DNA from: Chryseobacterium indologenes | GTDB lineage: Bacteria; Bacteroidota; Bacteroidia; Flavobacteriales; Weeksellaceae | Assembly: GCF_002025665.1 (NCBI RefSeq) | Contig: NZ_CP018786.1 | Span: 3,038,001-3,102,000, forward strand | Direction of reading: 5' to 3' | Length of the DNA stretch: 64,000 nucleotides | In this document: piece after piece, positions 34,711 through 45,171 of the stretch | Numbering within the stretch: position 1 is the first letter of the stretch | How the letters are laid out: every line of letters starts with the position of its first letter | Position numbers and translations under genes: made by a program | The notes under the pieces: generated by a model | Seen by the model: only the letters and a program-made list of their open reading frames with translations | Database searches by the model: none | What the model was told of the DNA's origin: nothing

Positions 34711-35841
34711 TTATTGGATAAGGCTTGTAAAGGAGAAATTGACATCACGCATTTCCAGTTCATTTTTGCTGGATTCCAGCTGTGCTTCTCCAGCATAAAG
34801 AAACATCTCTTTTTCGTAAGCGTTAATGGCTTCGGATATAGTTTGATAGGCTCCTTCAGTTAAATTCTCCGATAAAATTAAAGCATCCATCAGTCCGCTG
34901 TTCACTCCCTGTCCTGCAAAAGGAGGCATAAGATGAGCAGCATCCCCAATCAGGGTTACAGGTAAAGGGCGATTATTTTTCCAGGGTTTGTCTAATGGAA
35001 TTTTCCTTGTCGGCAACCCTACAAAAAAAGAAGTTGAAAGAAATAACTGCTGATACAGCTCATTCCATGAAGACAATCTTTCAGAAAGAAACTGGCGTAC
35101 CTGTTCCGTATCTTTAAAATCCAAATTACAGCCCTCTTTCCATTCCTCAGGCTTTTTGAATATGACTCCATACGTCAAAGCTCCGTTATTATAAGGATTG
35201 GCTACCAATAAATTTCCTTCAAACGCGGCCATTGGTCTTTTCCCCTCACACCAGTTGAAAAATTCGGGACAAGCTTTTTCAGGCTGTGGAACATCTCCCT
35301 GAATGATAAAAGTTCCGGTTTCTTCCACTTCTGCTTCCGTGGCGTATTTTCTTACTTTGGACATTCCACCATTGGCACCAATAACAAGATCCGCAGTCAC
35401 ATCAGGTTTATCTTTAAAATGAAGCAGCCATTTTCCGTCATGTTCTTCCATTCCGGTAAAATTCATTTCCCAGATTACGGTATCATCTGCCAGACTGCCA
35501 AGCAGCATTTCTCTCAGATGATTTCTGTTGATTTCAGGATTTTCATATTGATTTTCGGGAGTAATTTCTTTTGTAAACAGAACATTTCCCTGTTCATCGG
35601 ATATTTTTATTCCCATAGGTAAGGCTGTAGCATAATATTGATCCAACAGACCCGCTTTTTTAATGGCTTTCTGTCCTGATTCTTTATGAAGATCCAATGT
35701 ACCGCCCCAGACTCTTGTCTGTGCATTCAGATCTCTTTCATAAACATTTACTTCAACGCCTTTTTGCTGTAATAAGACTGCCATGGTTAAACCCACTGGG
35801 CCTGCGCCGATGATGGCTACTTTTTTATGATTCAGCACCAT
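34711..35841 (-). CDS. Tet(X)-like FAD-dependent monooxygenase
   Basis: 376 residues. FAD GxGxxG at 12-17 (GAGPVG), GGTLDLHKESG at 46-56, and LIGDAAHLMPPFAGQGVNSGLMDA around 298-320. By memory of Tet(X)/Tet(X2), which hydroxylates and inactivates tetracyclines, the two align with a constant offset of 11: Gln192, Arg213, Asp311 and Met375 become Gln181, Arg202, Asp300 and Met364. The residue matching substrate-contacting His234 is Thr223 (GALTYGV in place of GALHFGI). This is probably a chromosomal relative; tetracycline activity is unproven. An AraC regulator gene lies 50 bp upstream on the same strand. Confidence 0.85.
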   Translation of the reverse strand: MVLNHKKVAIIGAGPVGLTMAVLLQQKGVEVNVYERDLNAQTRVWGGTLDLHKESGQKAIKKAGLLDQYYATALPMGIKISDEQGNVLFTKEITPENQYENPEINRNHLREMLLGSLADDTVIWEMNFTGMEEHDGKWLLHFKDKPDVTADLVIGANGGMSKVRKYATEAEVEETGTFIIQGDVPQPEKACPEFFNWCEGKRPMAAFEGNLLVANPYNNGALTYGVIFKKPEEWKEGCNLDFKDTEQVRQFLSERLSSWNELYQQLFLSTSFFVGLPTRKIPLDKPWKNNRPLPVTLIGDAAHLMPPFAGQGVNSGLMDALILSENLTEGAYQTISEAINAYEKEMFLYAGEAQLESSKNELEMRDVNFSFTSLIQ

Positions 35842-35890
35842 AATTTTGTGATGTATTTATTATGTCACAAAATTCAGGAATGCAGTTGTA

Positions 35891-36724
35891 TCATGCTTGT
35901 ACAAATGCGACAAAATCATTGCTTATCGCTTGTTTTCTTTTTCTTGCTTCTCTTGCAAAAGCTGCGGGTGTAGAACCGCTGTATCGTTTAAATTCTCTGC
36001 TTAAGTGAGATTGATCGGTGTATCCAAATTCCTGTGCGAGTGCCGCAATAGAAGTTTCAGGAGCATCCCATAAGCGGTTTCTTATCTGTTCAAAACGCAT
36101 AATTCCGGATACATCTTTTACAGTGTGTCCCGAAGACTGTTTGAATTTTCTTTCTAATGTCCGAACTGTTGTATGGGCAGAATCAGCAACTTGATTTACT
36201 GGAATAGCTCCGTAATTTTTTCTCATAGCCGCACCGGCTTTGAAAAGCAGGCTGTCTATGGTAATCTGTGAGTGTAATTTCAGAAAATATTGTTCTACCT
36301 GAAAGATAGCGTCCTCTATTTTTCCCCGAGTAATAAAGTCATTCAAGGCAGATTGAAGCTGTGCAACGGGATGTTCAAACCTATGAACTCCGTTTTCTGT
36401 TTTTTCTGATGAAAGTCCCAATAAGTCAAAAACTGCCCATGGAAAACACCTGATTCCGATGATTTCCAATTGATTTTGAGCATGAAAAAGAGCAGGCTGA
36501 TTGAGTAATCCCATGATAAACGGAGAAGGTAAAGCCTGCAAAATTCCCTGATGAGAAATACTGCATCCGCTGCCAAAGTGAAAGATAATTTCGGCATAAC
36601 CATCCGGCAGTACTGTAAATTCTGACAGTTCTTCTCCATAATCTCTTCTGTTATACCAAAAACATTTTATGGTATCCCGGAGTTCTTCCGGGACTTCAAA
36701 TTCCTGATGTATATTTGAAAACAT
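35891..36724 (-). CDS. AraC-family regulator with N-terminal DUF6597-like domain
   Basis: 277 residues. The N-terminal half (LRDTIKCFWYNRRDYGEELSEFTVLPDGYAEIIFHFG) resembles the DUF6597 ligand domain. The C-terminal HTH_18 region has TTVRTLERKFKQSSGHTVKDV and LAQEFGYTDQSHLSREFKRYSGSTPAAF, two complete helix-turn-helix units. It is encoded upstream of, and on the same strand as, the Tet(X)-like gene and could control it. Confidence 0.88.
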   Translation of the reverse strand: MFSNIHQEFEVPEELRDTIKCFWYNRRDYGEELSEFTVLPDGYAEIIFHFGSGCSISHQGILQALPSPFIMGLLNQPALFHAQNQLEIIGIRCFPWAVFDLLGLSSEKTENGVHRFEHPVAQLQSALNDFITRGKIEDAIFQVEQYFLKLHSQITIDSLLFKAGAAMRKNYGAIPVNQVADSAHTTVRTLERKFKQSSGHTVKDVSGIMRFEQIRNRLWDAPETSIAALAQEFGYTDQSHLSREFKRYSGSTPAAFAREARKRKQAISNDFVAFVQA

Positions 36725-36760
36725 AATTTACTAAAAATCAGTTATGTTGTTTGAGTGGAA

Positions 36761-37165
36761 TCATTCATGTGAATACAATTGCAGGTCTTTGTGTTTTGCC
36801 TCATCATATTCTTCTTCGAAAGTGATTGTATTCCCAAAAGGATCAGTTACCGTAAAGGATATAGCGCCATAAAACGTTTTTTCGAGTCCCGGACGGTTGT
36901 ATTTATATTTTTTTTCAATCAGTTCCTTATGATATTCCGGAACGCCTTCACCCCAGATCGACACCTTTGTTCCAGGTGTTCCATCCCCATGATGTTCACT
37001 TAAATGGAAAATGATATTCTCTTTTTTCACTTCCATATAAACAGGTGTATTTTCATCAAAATAATGTTCCCATACAATTTCAAATCCCAGCCAGTCTACA
37101 TAAAATTCTTTTGTTTTCCGATAATCGAAAATTCTTAATACAGGAATAATTCTATCTGCTTTCAT
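36761..37165 (-). CDS. glyoxalase/bleomycin-resistance superfamily protein
   Basis: 134 residues. IIPVLRIFDYRKTKEFYVDWLGFEIVWEHYF and the end TVTDPFGNTITFEEEYDE resemble the bleomycin-resistance branch of the VOC superfamily. As a small acidic single-domain protein it would dimerise. It ends 37 bp before the AraC gene start. Whether it binds a drug or a metabolite cannot be told. Confidence 0.8.
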   Translation of the reverse strand: MKADRIIPVLRIFDYRKTKEFYVDWLGFEIVWEHYFDENTPVYMEVKKENIIFHLSEHHGDGTPGTKVSIWGEGVPEYHKELIEKKYKYNRPGLEKTFYGAISFTVTDPFGNTITFEEEYDEAKHKDLQLYSHE

Positions 37166-37176
37166 TGTACTTTTAT

Positions 37177-37524
37177 TTATTGGTGAGACAGTATATTAAT
37201 CAGTTTCTGAAATGGATCTTTAACGAAAAATCTGCGGACTCCCCAGTCTTCATTGGTGAGTTCGTAAGTGATTTCAAAGCCGGCATTTTTCATTTTGTCA
37301 AAGACTTCATCCACATTATCTACTTCAATGGAAAGATCAGGAACTTCTGTATCGTTTCCTCCCTGTTCAGCAAAACTGATCTGAACTTTTGCCTCCTCGT
37401 TATTACCCAATGTTTTGATCCATCCATGATCCATCAAAACATCCAGTTCCAGAATATCCTGATAAAACTGATTGGCTCTGGAAAGATCACTTGTATTGAT
37501 ATTGGCTACTATTCTTTTTACCAT
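37177..37524 (-). CDS. VOC-family protein
   Basis: 115 residues. MVKRIVANINTSDLSRANQFYQDILELDVLMDHGWI is the first beta-alpha-beta unit of a VOC fold, and GVRRFFVKDPFQKLINIL the last. It is followed 11 bp later by the bleomycin-resistance-like gene on the same strand, so probably one operon. Confidence 0.8.
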   Translation of the reverse strand: MVKRIVANINTSDLSRANQFYQDILELDVLMDHGWIKTLGNNEEAKVQISFAEQGGNDTEVPDLSIEVDNVDEVFDKMKNAGFEITYELTNEDWGVRRFFVKDPFQKLINILSHQ

Positions 37525-37549
37525 TTCTAAAGTATTTTTTCATTAAAAA

Positions 37550-37584
37550 AAGCCTTGTGAAATTACGTAAAATTCACAAGGCTT
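37550..37584. terminator. terminator downstream of the alpha/beta hydrolase at 37611
   Basis: aagccttgtgaa (37550-37561) pairs with ttcacaaggctt (37573-37584); read on the minus strand a T-run follows. Confidence 0.8.
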
Positions 37585-37610
37585 AATCAATTATTGTACT
37601 GTATTTTGTA

Positions 37611-38300
37611 TTAAACGGAAGCAGCTGCCTCTAAAATTAATTGAGTAACTTCTTCCGGATGTGATGCCAATGAAGCGTGTCCTGCATCTAAAGAGATTAT
37701 TTTCTTTGGTTCAAGGCGTTCTGCCATTTCTTTTTCTGTTTCTGCAGGGATCATACGATCCTGCAAAGAGATCTGATACCAACTTGGGCGCATTTTCCAT
37801 GCCGGTTCACCTGCTACATCACCAAAACATTGTCCGTGAATAGGTTTTTGTGATAATGACATTACCAAAGCTTTTTCATCGTCTAAGTCCTGACAGAAAG
37901 CAGATTTAAATTCATCATATTTAATCCATAAAAAACCTTTGTTATCAGGATAAATACTTGCTCCACCTGGAGATTCTCTTCTTCCTAACAGAGATCCCAG
38001 ACTGTCTCCTGCATCTGGCGCAAAAGCCGCAATATAAACCAGCCCTGCAACTTTATCATGATGTCCGGCTCCTGAAATAACAGCACCACCATAAGAGTGT
38101 CCTACCAGAAGTACTTTCCCTTCCTGGGCATCAATAAGATCTTTTGTCTTGTTAATATCGTCCTGTAACGATGTTAATGGATTCTGAACACTTCTTACTT
38201 TATACCCTGCTTTTGTCAGTGAAGGGATAATGTACTGCCAGTGTGATCCGTCTCCCCATGCTCCGTGTACCAAAATAATGGTTAAATCTTTTTGTTCCAT
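37611..38300 (-). CDS. alpha/beta hydrolase (EstC-like)
   Basis: 229 residues, cytosolic. HGAWGDGSHW oxyanion region, GHSYGGAVISG nucleophile elbow with Ser, SLQDRMIPAE with the acid, and SLDAGHASLASHPEEV with the His. This resembles esterase/hydrolase EstC-like proteins common in bacteria. Monocistronic, with its own terminator; a Crp-like regulator gene lies just upstream on the same strand. Confidence 0.88.
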   Translation of the reverse strand: MEQKDLTIILVHGAWGDGSHWQYIIPSLTKAGYKVRSVQNPLTSLQDDINKTKDLIDAQEGKVLLVGHSYGGAVISGAGHHDKVAGLVYIAAFAPDAGDSLGSLLGRRESPGGASIYPDNKGFLWIKYDEFKSAFCQDLDDEKALVMSLSQKPIHGQCFGDVAGEPAWKMRPSWYQISLQDRMIPAETEKEMAERLEPKKIISLDAGHASLASHPEEVTQLILEAAASV

Positions 38301-38377
38301 AATGATTGTGTTAAAATTTGATGATGTTTGATGATGATAAAGCTACGGTTTAAAACATCAGTGAACGTTAACTTAAG

Positions 38378-38953
38378 TTAATTAACGATACGGCTTCTGA
38401 TACGGCTGAGTGACTGTTCTGTTACGCCAAGGTAACTGGCAATGTGTTTCTGGGCAATTTTCTGAAAGAGTGCAGGCTGTTTTTTAACTAAATTGAGATA
38501 TCTGTTTTCTGGGGAAAAGCATAAAAGATCATCGATTCGTTTTTTGGCATCCAGATAGATCTTTTCACTCATCATTCTCCCGAATTGCTGCCAGTAAGCT
38601 TCTTTCTTGTATAAATCCTGCAGACTATCTTTACTCAGCAGTAAAATTTCACAGTTTTCCAGCGCCTGAATATTCATATTAGATACAGTATCGCAGAGAA
38701 TACTTTCATAATCTGTAAAAAATTCATTCTCAAAATAGAATCCGAAATTGATTTCACGTCCCTGATCGTTGATGTAAAAAGATCTGATGGTTCCTTTTTT
38801 AATAAAGCCCAGATACTTGCATTTTTCACCTTGTTTCAGAAAAAAATCAGATTTTAAAAGTTTTGTATCGTGAAGTAAAGTGTAGAATTCTTCAAAGTGA
38901 TCTGAATCTACCTGAAAAAGTTCTCCATATTTCTTATAATTATTTGACGTCAT
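38378..38953 (-). CDS. Crp/Fnr-family transcriptional regulator
   Basis: 191 residues. Sensor domain: KSDFFLKQGEKCKYLGFIKKGTIRSFYINDQGREINFGFYFENEF. Helix-turn-helix: IAQKHIASYLGVTEQSLSRIRSRI. Same subfamily as the regulator at 32590. It lacks an obvious Fe-S cysteine set. It may regulate the hydrolase gene 77 bp downstream. Confidence 0.88.
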   Translation of the reverse strand: MTSNNYKKYGELFQVDSDHFEEFYTLLHDTKLLKSDFFLKQGEKCKYLGFIKKGTIRSFYINDQGREINFGFYFENEFFTDYESILCDTVSNMNIQALENCEILLLSKDSLQDLYKKEAYWQQFGRMMSEKIYLDAKKRIDDLLCFSPENRYLNLVKKQPALFQKIAQKHIASYLGVTEQSLSRIRSRIVN

Positions 38954-38986
38954 TTGGTGTGATTTGATTAGGTGTTATATTCAAAA

Positions 38987-39017
38987 AAAGCCTCGCAAAA
39001 TTTACATTCACAAGGCT
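38987..39017 (-). terminator. weak terminator downstream of tpx
   Basis: aaaagcct and aggctttt flank an imperfect stem; T-run on the minus strand. Stem interior is mispaired. Confidence 0.4.
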
Positions 39018-39037
39018 TTTCTACAAAAATTATTTTA

Positions 39038-39538
39038 TTATTTCAATGCTGCCAGAGCGGCATCATAATTAGGTTCATTGGCAATTTCCGGAACCTGCTC
39101 TGTATAAACTACTTTATTGTTTTCGTCTGTTACAATCACGGCACGGCTCAATAATCCTTTCATAGGAGAGTCTGCGATAGTCACTTCATAATCATCTCCA
39201 AAACTGCTTCTGAAGTCTGAAAGTGTTTCCACATTATTCAATCCTTCAGCTGCACAGAATCTTCCTAATGCGAATGGAAGGTCTTTAGAAACATTGATGA
39301 TAACCGTATTATCAAGTTTTGAAGCCTCTTCATTGAATTTTCTGGAAGAAGCAGCACAGGTAGGTGTATCAATGCTTGGGAAAATATTGAATACTTTTTT
39401 CTTTCCTGCAAAAGTTTCAAGAGTTTTTACAGCCAGCCCTGAATCTACCAGTGTAAAGTCTTTTACTGTAGTTCCTACTGATGGCAATGTTCCTATTGTG
39501 TGTACTTCGTTTCCTTTTAAAGTGATTGTCGTGGACAT
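39038..39538 (-). CDS. tpx: thiol peroxidase (atypical 2-Cys peroxiredoxin), cytosolic
   Basis: ATG 39538 gives MSTTITLKGNEVHTIGTLP, 166 residues, the normal Tpx length; a start at 39562 would add eight odd residues. Peroxidatic Cys61 lies in PSIDTPTCAASS (T-x-x-C) and resolving Cys95 in LGRFCAAEG, the same numbering as E. coli Tpx. It reduces lipid and alkyl hydroperoxides with thioredoxin. An exported paralogue is at 61328. Confidence 0.95.
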   Translation of the reverse strand: MSTTITLKGNEVHTIGTLPSVGTTVKDFTLVDSGLAVKTLETFAGKKKVFNIFPSIDTPTCAASSRKFNEEASKLDNTVIINVSKDLPFALGRFCAAEGLNNVETLSDFRSSFGDDYEVTIADSPMKGLLSRAVIVTDENNKVVYTEQVPEIANEPNYDAALAALK

Positions 39539-39843
39539 AATATTATTTTTAAAGTTTTTCAAATTTAATCAAAAAAGAAAATTTTATCCGTTTTATTATG
39601 GTTAAATTAATCTTAAAGTGAAAATAAAATTTATCCATTTGATAATCAAGTTTCCAAACAAAAGTTCACTATTTCCATACTCTAAAAAATGAAGATTTTA
39701 TGGGCAAAAAGTTCAGCTTATGAAAATTGTAAAATTGTTTTTAAAATAATTATGAAAGGAAGTGAAGCATAAATTATACAGATATAAAATTAAAGAGTCA
39801 AAAGCGTGTTTTTTTTATGGAAATATCTTAAATAAAACAATGA

Positions 39844-42114
<2,271 letters not shown>

Positions 42115-42135
42115 TTTTCGTTCTGATATACAATT

Positions 42136-42164
42136 AAAAGCTCCTTTTTTAAGGAGCTTTTTTT
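42136..42164 (+). terminator. terminator of icd
   Basis: aaaagctcctt (42136-42146) pairs with aaggagctttt (42151-42161), then a T-run. Confidence 0.9.
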
Positions 42165-42186
42165 GTGGATATCATCTCCATGTTAA

Positions 42187-42316
42187 AACCACCCCGTCAA
42201 AAATTCTTTGAATTTTTGCCACCCCTCCGAAAGAGGGGAATACTGAACACATACTTACTCATCAAAGTCCAGCGCTCCCTAATCCCTAATCCCTAATCCC
42301 TAATCCCTAATCCCTA
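42187..42316. repeat. family C repeat followed by (CCCTAAT)5 array
   Basis: Family C copy at 42187-42241 (aaccaccccgtcaaaaattc, then tttgaatttttgccacccc and a closing tccgaaagagggg hairpin). After 35 bp, five tandem CCCTAAT units at 42277-42311 plus a partial one. Fills the gap between icd and the HxlR gene. Confidence 0.85.
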
Positions 42317-42323
42317 CAACCCG

Positions 42324-42659
42324 CTACCTATCCTCTACAATCACTCTTCTATGCTCTCTCCCCCAGTTGATCATTTCCTGGATGATATTTCCAAAAGTCC
42401 GGCAGTATTCTGTAGGTTCGTATTCTATTAAAACAGGAGTTTCCGGATAAACGGTGCGTTTTAGCAGTTTATTCAGTTCCATATCTTTCAGTTCTTTTGA
42501 AAGCATTCTGGTGGTAATTCCAGGAATACTGCGTTCAATTTCCCTGAACCGTCTGTTTCCGTTACACAGTGAATTGATCACGGGAATTCGCCATTTCCCT
42601 CCGATAAAATAAAGGGTATCCTGCAGGGCTCTAAGTTCTTCTGTCTGATCTCTTTCCAT
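42324..42659 (-). CDS. HxlR-family transcriptional regulator
   Basis: ATG 42659 gives MERDQTEELRALQDTLYFIGGKWRIPVI, 111 residues; a start at 42683 would overlap the promoter box. The core pattern G-G-K-W-x-x-x-(I/V)-(L/I)-x-x-L, then RRFREIERSIPGITTRMLSKELKDMELNKLLKRTVYPETP, is diagnostic of the HxlR winged-helix family. The usual regulatory Cys close to the N-terminus is absent (first Cys in NSLCNGN). Divergent from an SDR gene, the probable target. Confidence 0.93.
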   Translation of the reverse strand: MERDQTEELRALQDTLYFIGGKWRIPVINSLCNGNRRFREIERSIPGITTRMLSKELKDMELNKLLKRTVYPETPVLIEYEPTEYCRTFGNIIQEMINWGREHRRVIVEDR

Positions 42660-42664
42660 AGTTG

Positions 42665-42745
42665 CAAAGTTAAGTGATATCATTCGTTATACTGGTATAC
42701 TCTGTGATACTGGTTACAAAAGTATATCATTTTGAAATAACTTTG
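42665..42745. promoter_or_regulatory. divergent HxlR/SDR promoter with paired operators
   Basis: Minus-strand -7 box TAACTTTG at 42665-42672 for the regulator and plus-strand -7 box TAACTTTG at 42738-42745 for the SDR gene. Between them lie tatactggtatac (42691-42703 region, an inverted repeat TATAC-TG-GTATA) and a related gatactggttaca about 18 bp further. Candidate HxlR binding sites covering both promoters. Confidence 0.5.
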
Positions 42746-42760
42746 TCAAAAAATTTTACA

Positions 42761-43507
42761 ATGAAAAAATTAACCCATAAACTGGCTATCGTAACAGGAG
42801 GAAACAGCGGAATCGGATTCGCTGCCGCTAAAGGACTCATTTCAGAAGGAGCAACCGTAATCATCACCGGAAGACGGAAAGAAGCTGTAGAAAAAGCAGC
42901 TCAGGAGCTTGGAGCAATCCCTTTCATCGCAGATCAGGCTAATCTTGATGATATTGATCTGTTGAAGAAAGAAGTAGAGAAAAAGTTCGGTAAGGCAGAT
43001 ATTCTGTTTATCAATGCAGGAATAACCGGAACTCTGACACCTATTGAAAATATGGATGTTGAAAATTTTGATCAGGTGATGAACATCAATTTCAGGGGAG
43101 CCTATTTTACGCTAAGCAAATTCATTCCTTTATTGAATGATGGAGCATCTGTTATCTTTTTATCTTCTATTGTTGCTTCTACCTATAAGCCGAACAGTTC
43201 TGCTTATCAGGCAAGCAAAGCCGCGTTGAATTCCATTGCCAAAACAGCAGCAGCAGAATTAGCTCCCAGAAAAATCAGAGTGAATATGATAAGCCCCGGT
43301 CCTATACAAACCGAAATTATGAACAAAGCTGGATTGGATGAAGAAACCTTAAAAAATCTTACCAGCCATCTTATTGCCCAGATTCCGTTGAAGAAAATGG
43401 GGACAGCTGAAGAAGTTGCAAAGCTGGTTACTTATTTATCAGATAACGAATCTTCCGGGTATATCACCGGAACTGAAATTATAATAGACGGTGGTATTAC
43501 TTTATAA
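42761..43507 (+). CDS. short-chain dehydrogenase/reductase
   Basis: ATG 42761 gives MKKLTHKLAIVTGGNSGIGFAAAKGL, 248 residues; the upstream frame reaches into the promoter. Cofactor motif TGGNSGIG, NAG motif (LFINAGITG), catalytic Ser in VIFLSSIVAS, YxxxK as SAYQASKAAL, and a C-terminal SSGYITGTEIIIDGG. The Arg in ITGRRKEA suggests NADP(H). Divergent from an HxlR regulator, a common arrangement for quinone- or electrophile-responsive reductases (substrate inferred only). Confidence 0.93.
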   Translation: MKKLTHKLAIVTGGNSGIGFAAAKGLISEGATVIITGRRKEAVEKAAQELGAIPFIADQANLDDIDLLKKEVEKKFGKADILFINAGITGTLTPIENMDVENFDQVMNINFRGAYFTLSKFIPLLNDGASVIFLSSIVASTYKPNSSAYQASKAALNSIAKTAAAELAPRKIRVNMISPGPIQTEIMNKAGLDEETLKNLTSHLIAQIPLKKMGTAEEVAKLVTYLSDNESSGYITGTEIIIDGGITL

Positions 43508-43522
43508 ACTACAGTCTTCATC

Positions 43523-43553
43523 AAATCCCGGTAAAACAATTGCCGGGATTTTT
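43523..43553 (+). terminator. terminator of the SDR gene
   Basis: aaatcccgg (43523-43531) pairs with ccgggattt (43543-43551), followed by T residues. Confidence 0.85.
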
Positions 43554-43584
43554 CATGTGTATTTTCGGGGTTAAAAATTCAGGA

Positions 43585-43652
43585 TTCGCCTTTTGATTTG
43601 TCCGGATCAGCCTGTTTTCCGTTTCACAACATACAATACCCACCTACTTTTG
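43585..43652 (+). promoter_or_regulatory. LytTR-type promoter of the haem-protein operon
   Basis: Half-sites TTCGCCT (43585) and ATCAGCC (43606) are 21 bp apart, with the spacer tttgatttgtccgg. The -7 box TACTTTTG starts at 43645, 39 bp after the second half-site. The same spacing and spacer core (atttgtccgg) occur at 47177-47244. Likely target of the LytTR regulator at 46166. Confidence 0.6.
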
Positions 43653-43679
43653 ATCCAGAAAAATAAAACAATACTCATT

Positions 43680-44651
43680 ATGGATATCGTAAAGAAAAAA
43701 AGAAATCCCATTGCCATTGTCTTTCTGGCTATACTAGGAATCTTCGGAGGGTTGCAGCTATTCAGCAGACCTTTGGAAGGAAAACCGGTTACAGGAAAGA
43801 TTGAAGCCCCAAGGGAAGTGATAAGTATTCTTGAAAACTCATGTTTCAGCTGTCATTCCAATCAGCAGAATTTAAGCTGGTATGATAAAATAGCTCCTGT
43901 TTCATGGGCTGTGAATAAAGATATTAAAAGAGCCAGAGAAGTCCTGAACTTTTCAGAATGGGGAAAATCTCCTGCTGAAAATCAAGGAAAAATGTACGCC
44001 ATTCTCAATATGATGCAAAGCGGAAAAATGCCTCTTCATGAATACACGCTGCTGCACCCTTCTGCTAAAATAACAGAAAAAGATATTGAAACAATTAAAA
44101 AATATACGCTTTCACTATCCTCAGTACAGCCATCAGCTCAAACAAAGATGAAAACACCTCAAACTGTATCAACTCCAGCATCAGCAAAGTTTCCGGTTTC
44201 TCCCAATGGAGTTCAATACACTCCTGATTTTAAAAACTGGAAGGTCATCAGCATGAGTACTCTTTTTGATAATTCTATCCGTGTAATTTATGGAAATGAT
44301 ATTGCTGTGAAAGCCGTGGAAACAGAAAACTTTCATCCATGGCCAGATGGAAGTATAGTCGTAAAATCGGTATGGAAACAACAGGAATTTCCTAACGGAG
44401 AAATCAGACCCGGGAAATTTATCAATGCACAGTTTATGGTAAAAGATTCTAAGCAATATCAAGATACTGAGGGTTGGGGATTTGCAAAATTCTCCGGAGA
44501 AGATCTCCATCCAACAGGAAAAACAGCATCTTTCGCCAAAGAATCATGTATTGCCTGTCACAGACAATTGGCTGAAAAAACAGGTTATCTGTTTGATGTT
44601 CCGATGAAAGTCAATACCCAAAGATTAATCCAAAATTTACAGAAAAAATGA
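43680..44651 (+). CDS. membrane-anchored dihaem protein: haem-binding domain plus cytochrome P460-like domain
   Basis: ATG 43680 gives MDIVKKKRNPIAIVFLAILGIFG, an uncleaved-looking signal anchor; 323 residues. First haem c site CFSCH (Cys55, Cys58, His59) in the Haem_bd-type domain with NLSWYDKIAPVSWAVNKDIKRAREVLNFSEW. Second half is P460-like (MSTLFDNSIRVIYGNDIAVKAVE, then WPDGSIVVKSVWKQQEFPNGEIRPGKFI) with site CIACH (Cys290, Cys293, His294). Probably a periplasmic electron carrier or peroxidase-like protein. Coupled by 4-bp overlap to a P460-like lipoprotein. Confidence 0.85.
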   Translation: MDIVKKKRNPIAIVFLAILGIFGGLQLFSRPLEGKPVTGKIEAPREVISILENSCFSCHSNQQNLSWYDKIAPVSWAVNKDIKRAREVLNFSEWGKSPAENQGKMYAILNMMQSGKMPLHEYTLLHPSAKITEKDIETIKKYTLSLSSVQPSAQTKMKTPQTVSTPASAKFPVSPNGVQYTPDFKNWKVISMSTLFDNSIRVIYGNDIAVKAVETENFHPWPDGSIVVKSVWKQQEFPNGEIRPGKFINAQFMVKDSKQYQDTEGWGFAKFSGEDLHPTGKTASFAKESCIACHRQLAEKTGYLFDVPMKVNTQRLIQNLQKK

Positions 44652-45091
44652 AAAATACGATCTTCATCTTACTGGTAAGTCTTATTGCTATTACCGCTTG
44701 CAGCAAAAAAAACAATGATACAAATAATGGTCTTTCGAGGATTGTTTTTGATCCTGGCCATCTGAAATTCATCTCCAACTCTTTAAACCCTAAGAACAAA
44801 ACCATGTCGGCTTTATATGGAAATGAAAAAGCTTTGGAAGCTTTATCAAAGGAAAGCCAGACCCCTGAAGCAGGTGCTGTCATGAAACTGGTAACCTGGA
44901 AATATCATGATAATCCTCAATACATTGGTGGAACCATCACCGGAGAATTGGTAAGTATTGAAACTGTTCAGGCTGACAATGCCGGAAACGTTTCTTATGA
45001 TCTTAAAAATGATCTTTCACAAAACAGTCCTCTCAATAAAAAAGAAAGAGTACAGTATTTTATGAGTTACCGCCCTGCAAGCAGGCCTTAA
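44648..45091 (+). CDS. P460-like lipoprotein lacking a haem c motif
   Basis: 147 residues. Lipobox LIAITACSKK with Cys at residue 18. The mature part (KTMSALYGNEKALEAL, then EAGAVMKLVTWKYHDNPQYIGGTITGELVSIE) aligns by eye with the P460-like half of the gene just upstream, but there is no CxxCH. It could be a partner or degenerate paralogue of that domain. Its start overlaps the previous stop by 4 bp. Confidence 0.7.
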   Translation: MKNTIFILLVSLIAITACSKKNNDTNNGLSRIVFDPGHLKFISNSLNPKNKTMSALYGNEKALEALSKESQTPEAGAVMKLVTWKYHDNPQYIGGTITGELVSIETVQADNAGNVSYDLKNDLSQNSPLNKKERVQYFMSYRPASRP

Positions 45092-45171
45092 TAAAAAACT
45101 ACAGTTTCACTATTTATCATAATATTTTAAATAAAAAAGATTAATTTAACCTTTTCAAATCAGCAGATTTC

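Noticed and set aside
34711..35841. Mobile tet(X) resistance gene
   Set aside because: No integrase, mobilisation gene or insertion sequence nearby, and the base composition matches its neighbours; a chromosomal homologue is more likely.
42277..42316. CRISPR array
   Set aside because: Units are 7 bp without spacers; it is a simple tandem array.
42684..42760. N-terminal extension of the SDR frame
   Set aside because: It would cover the HxlR operators and the -7 box.
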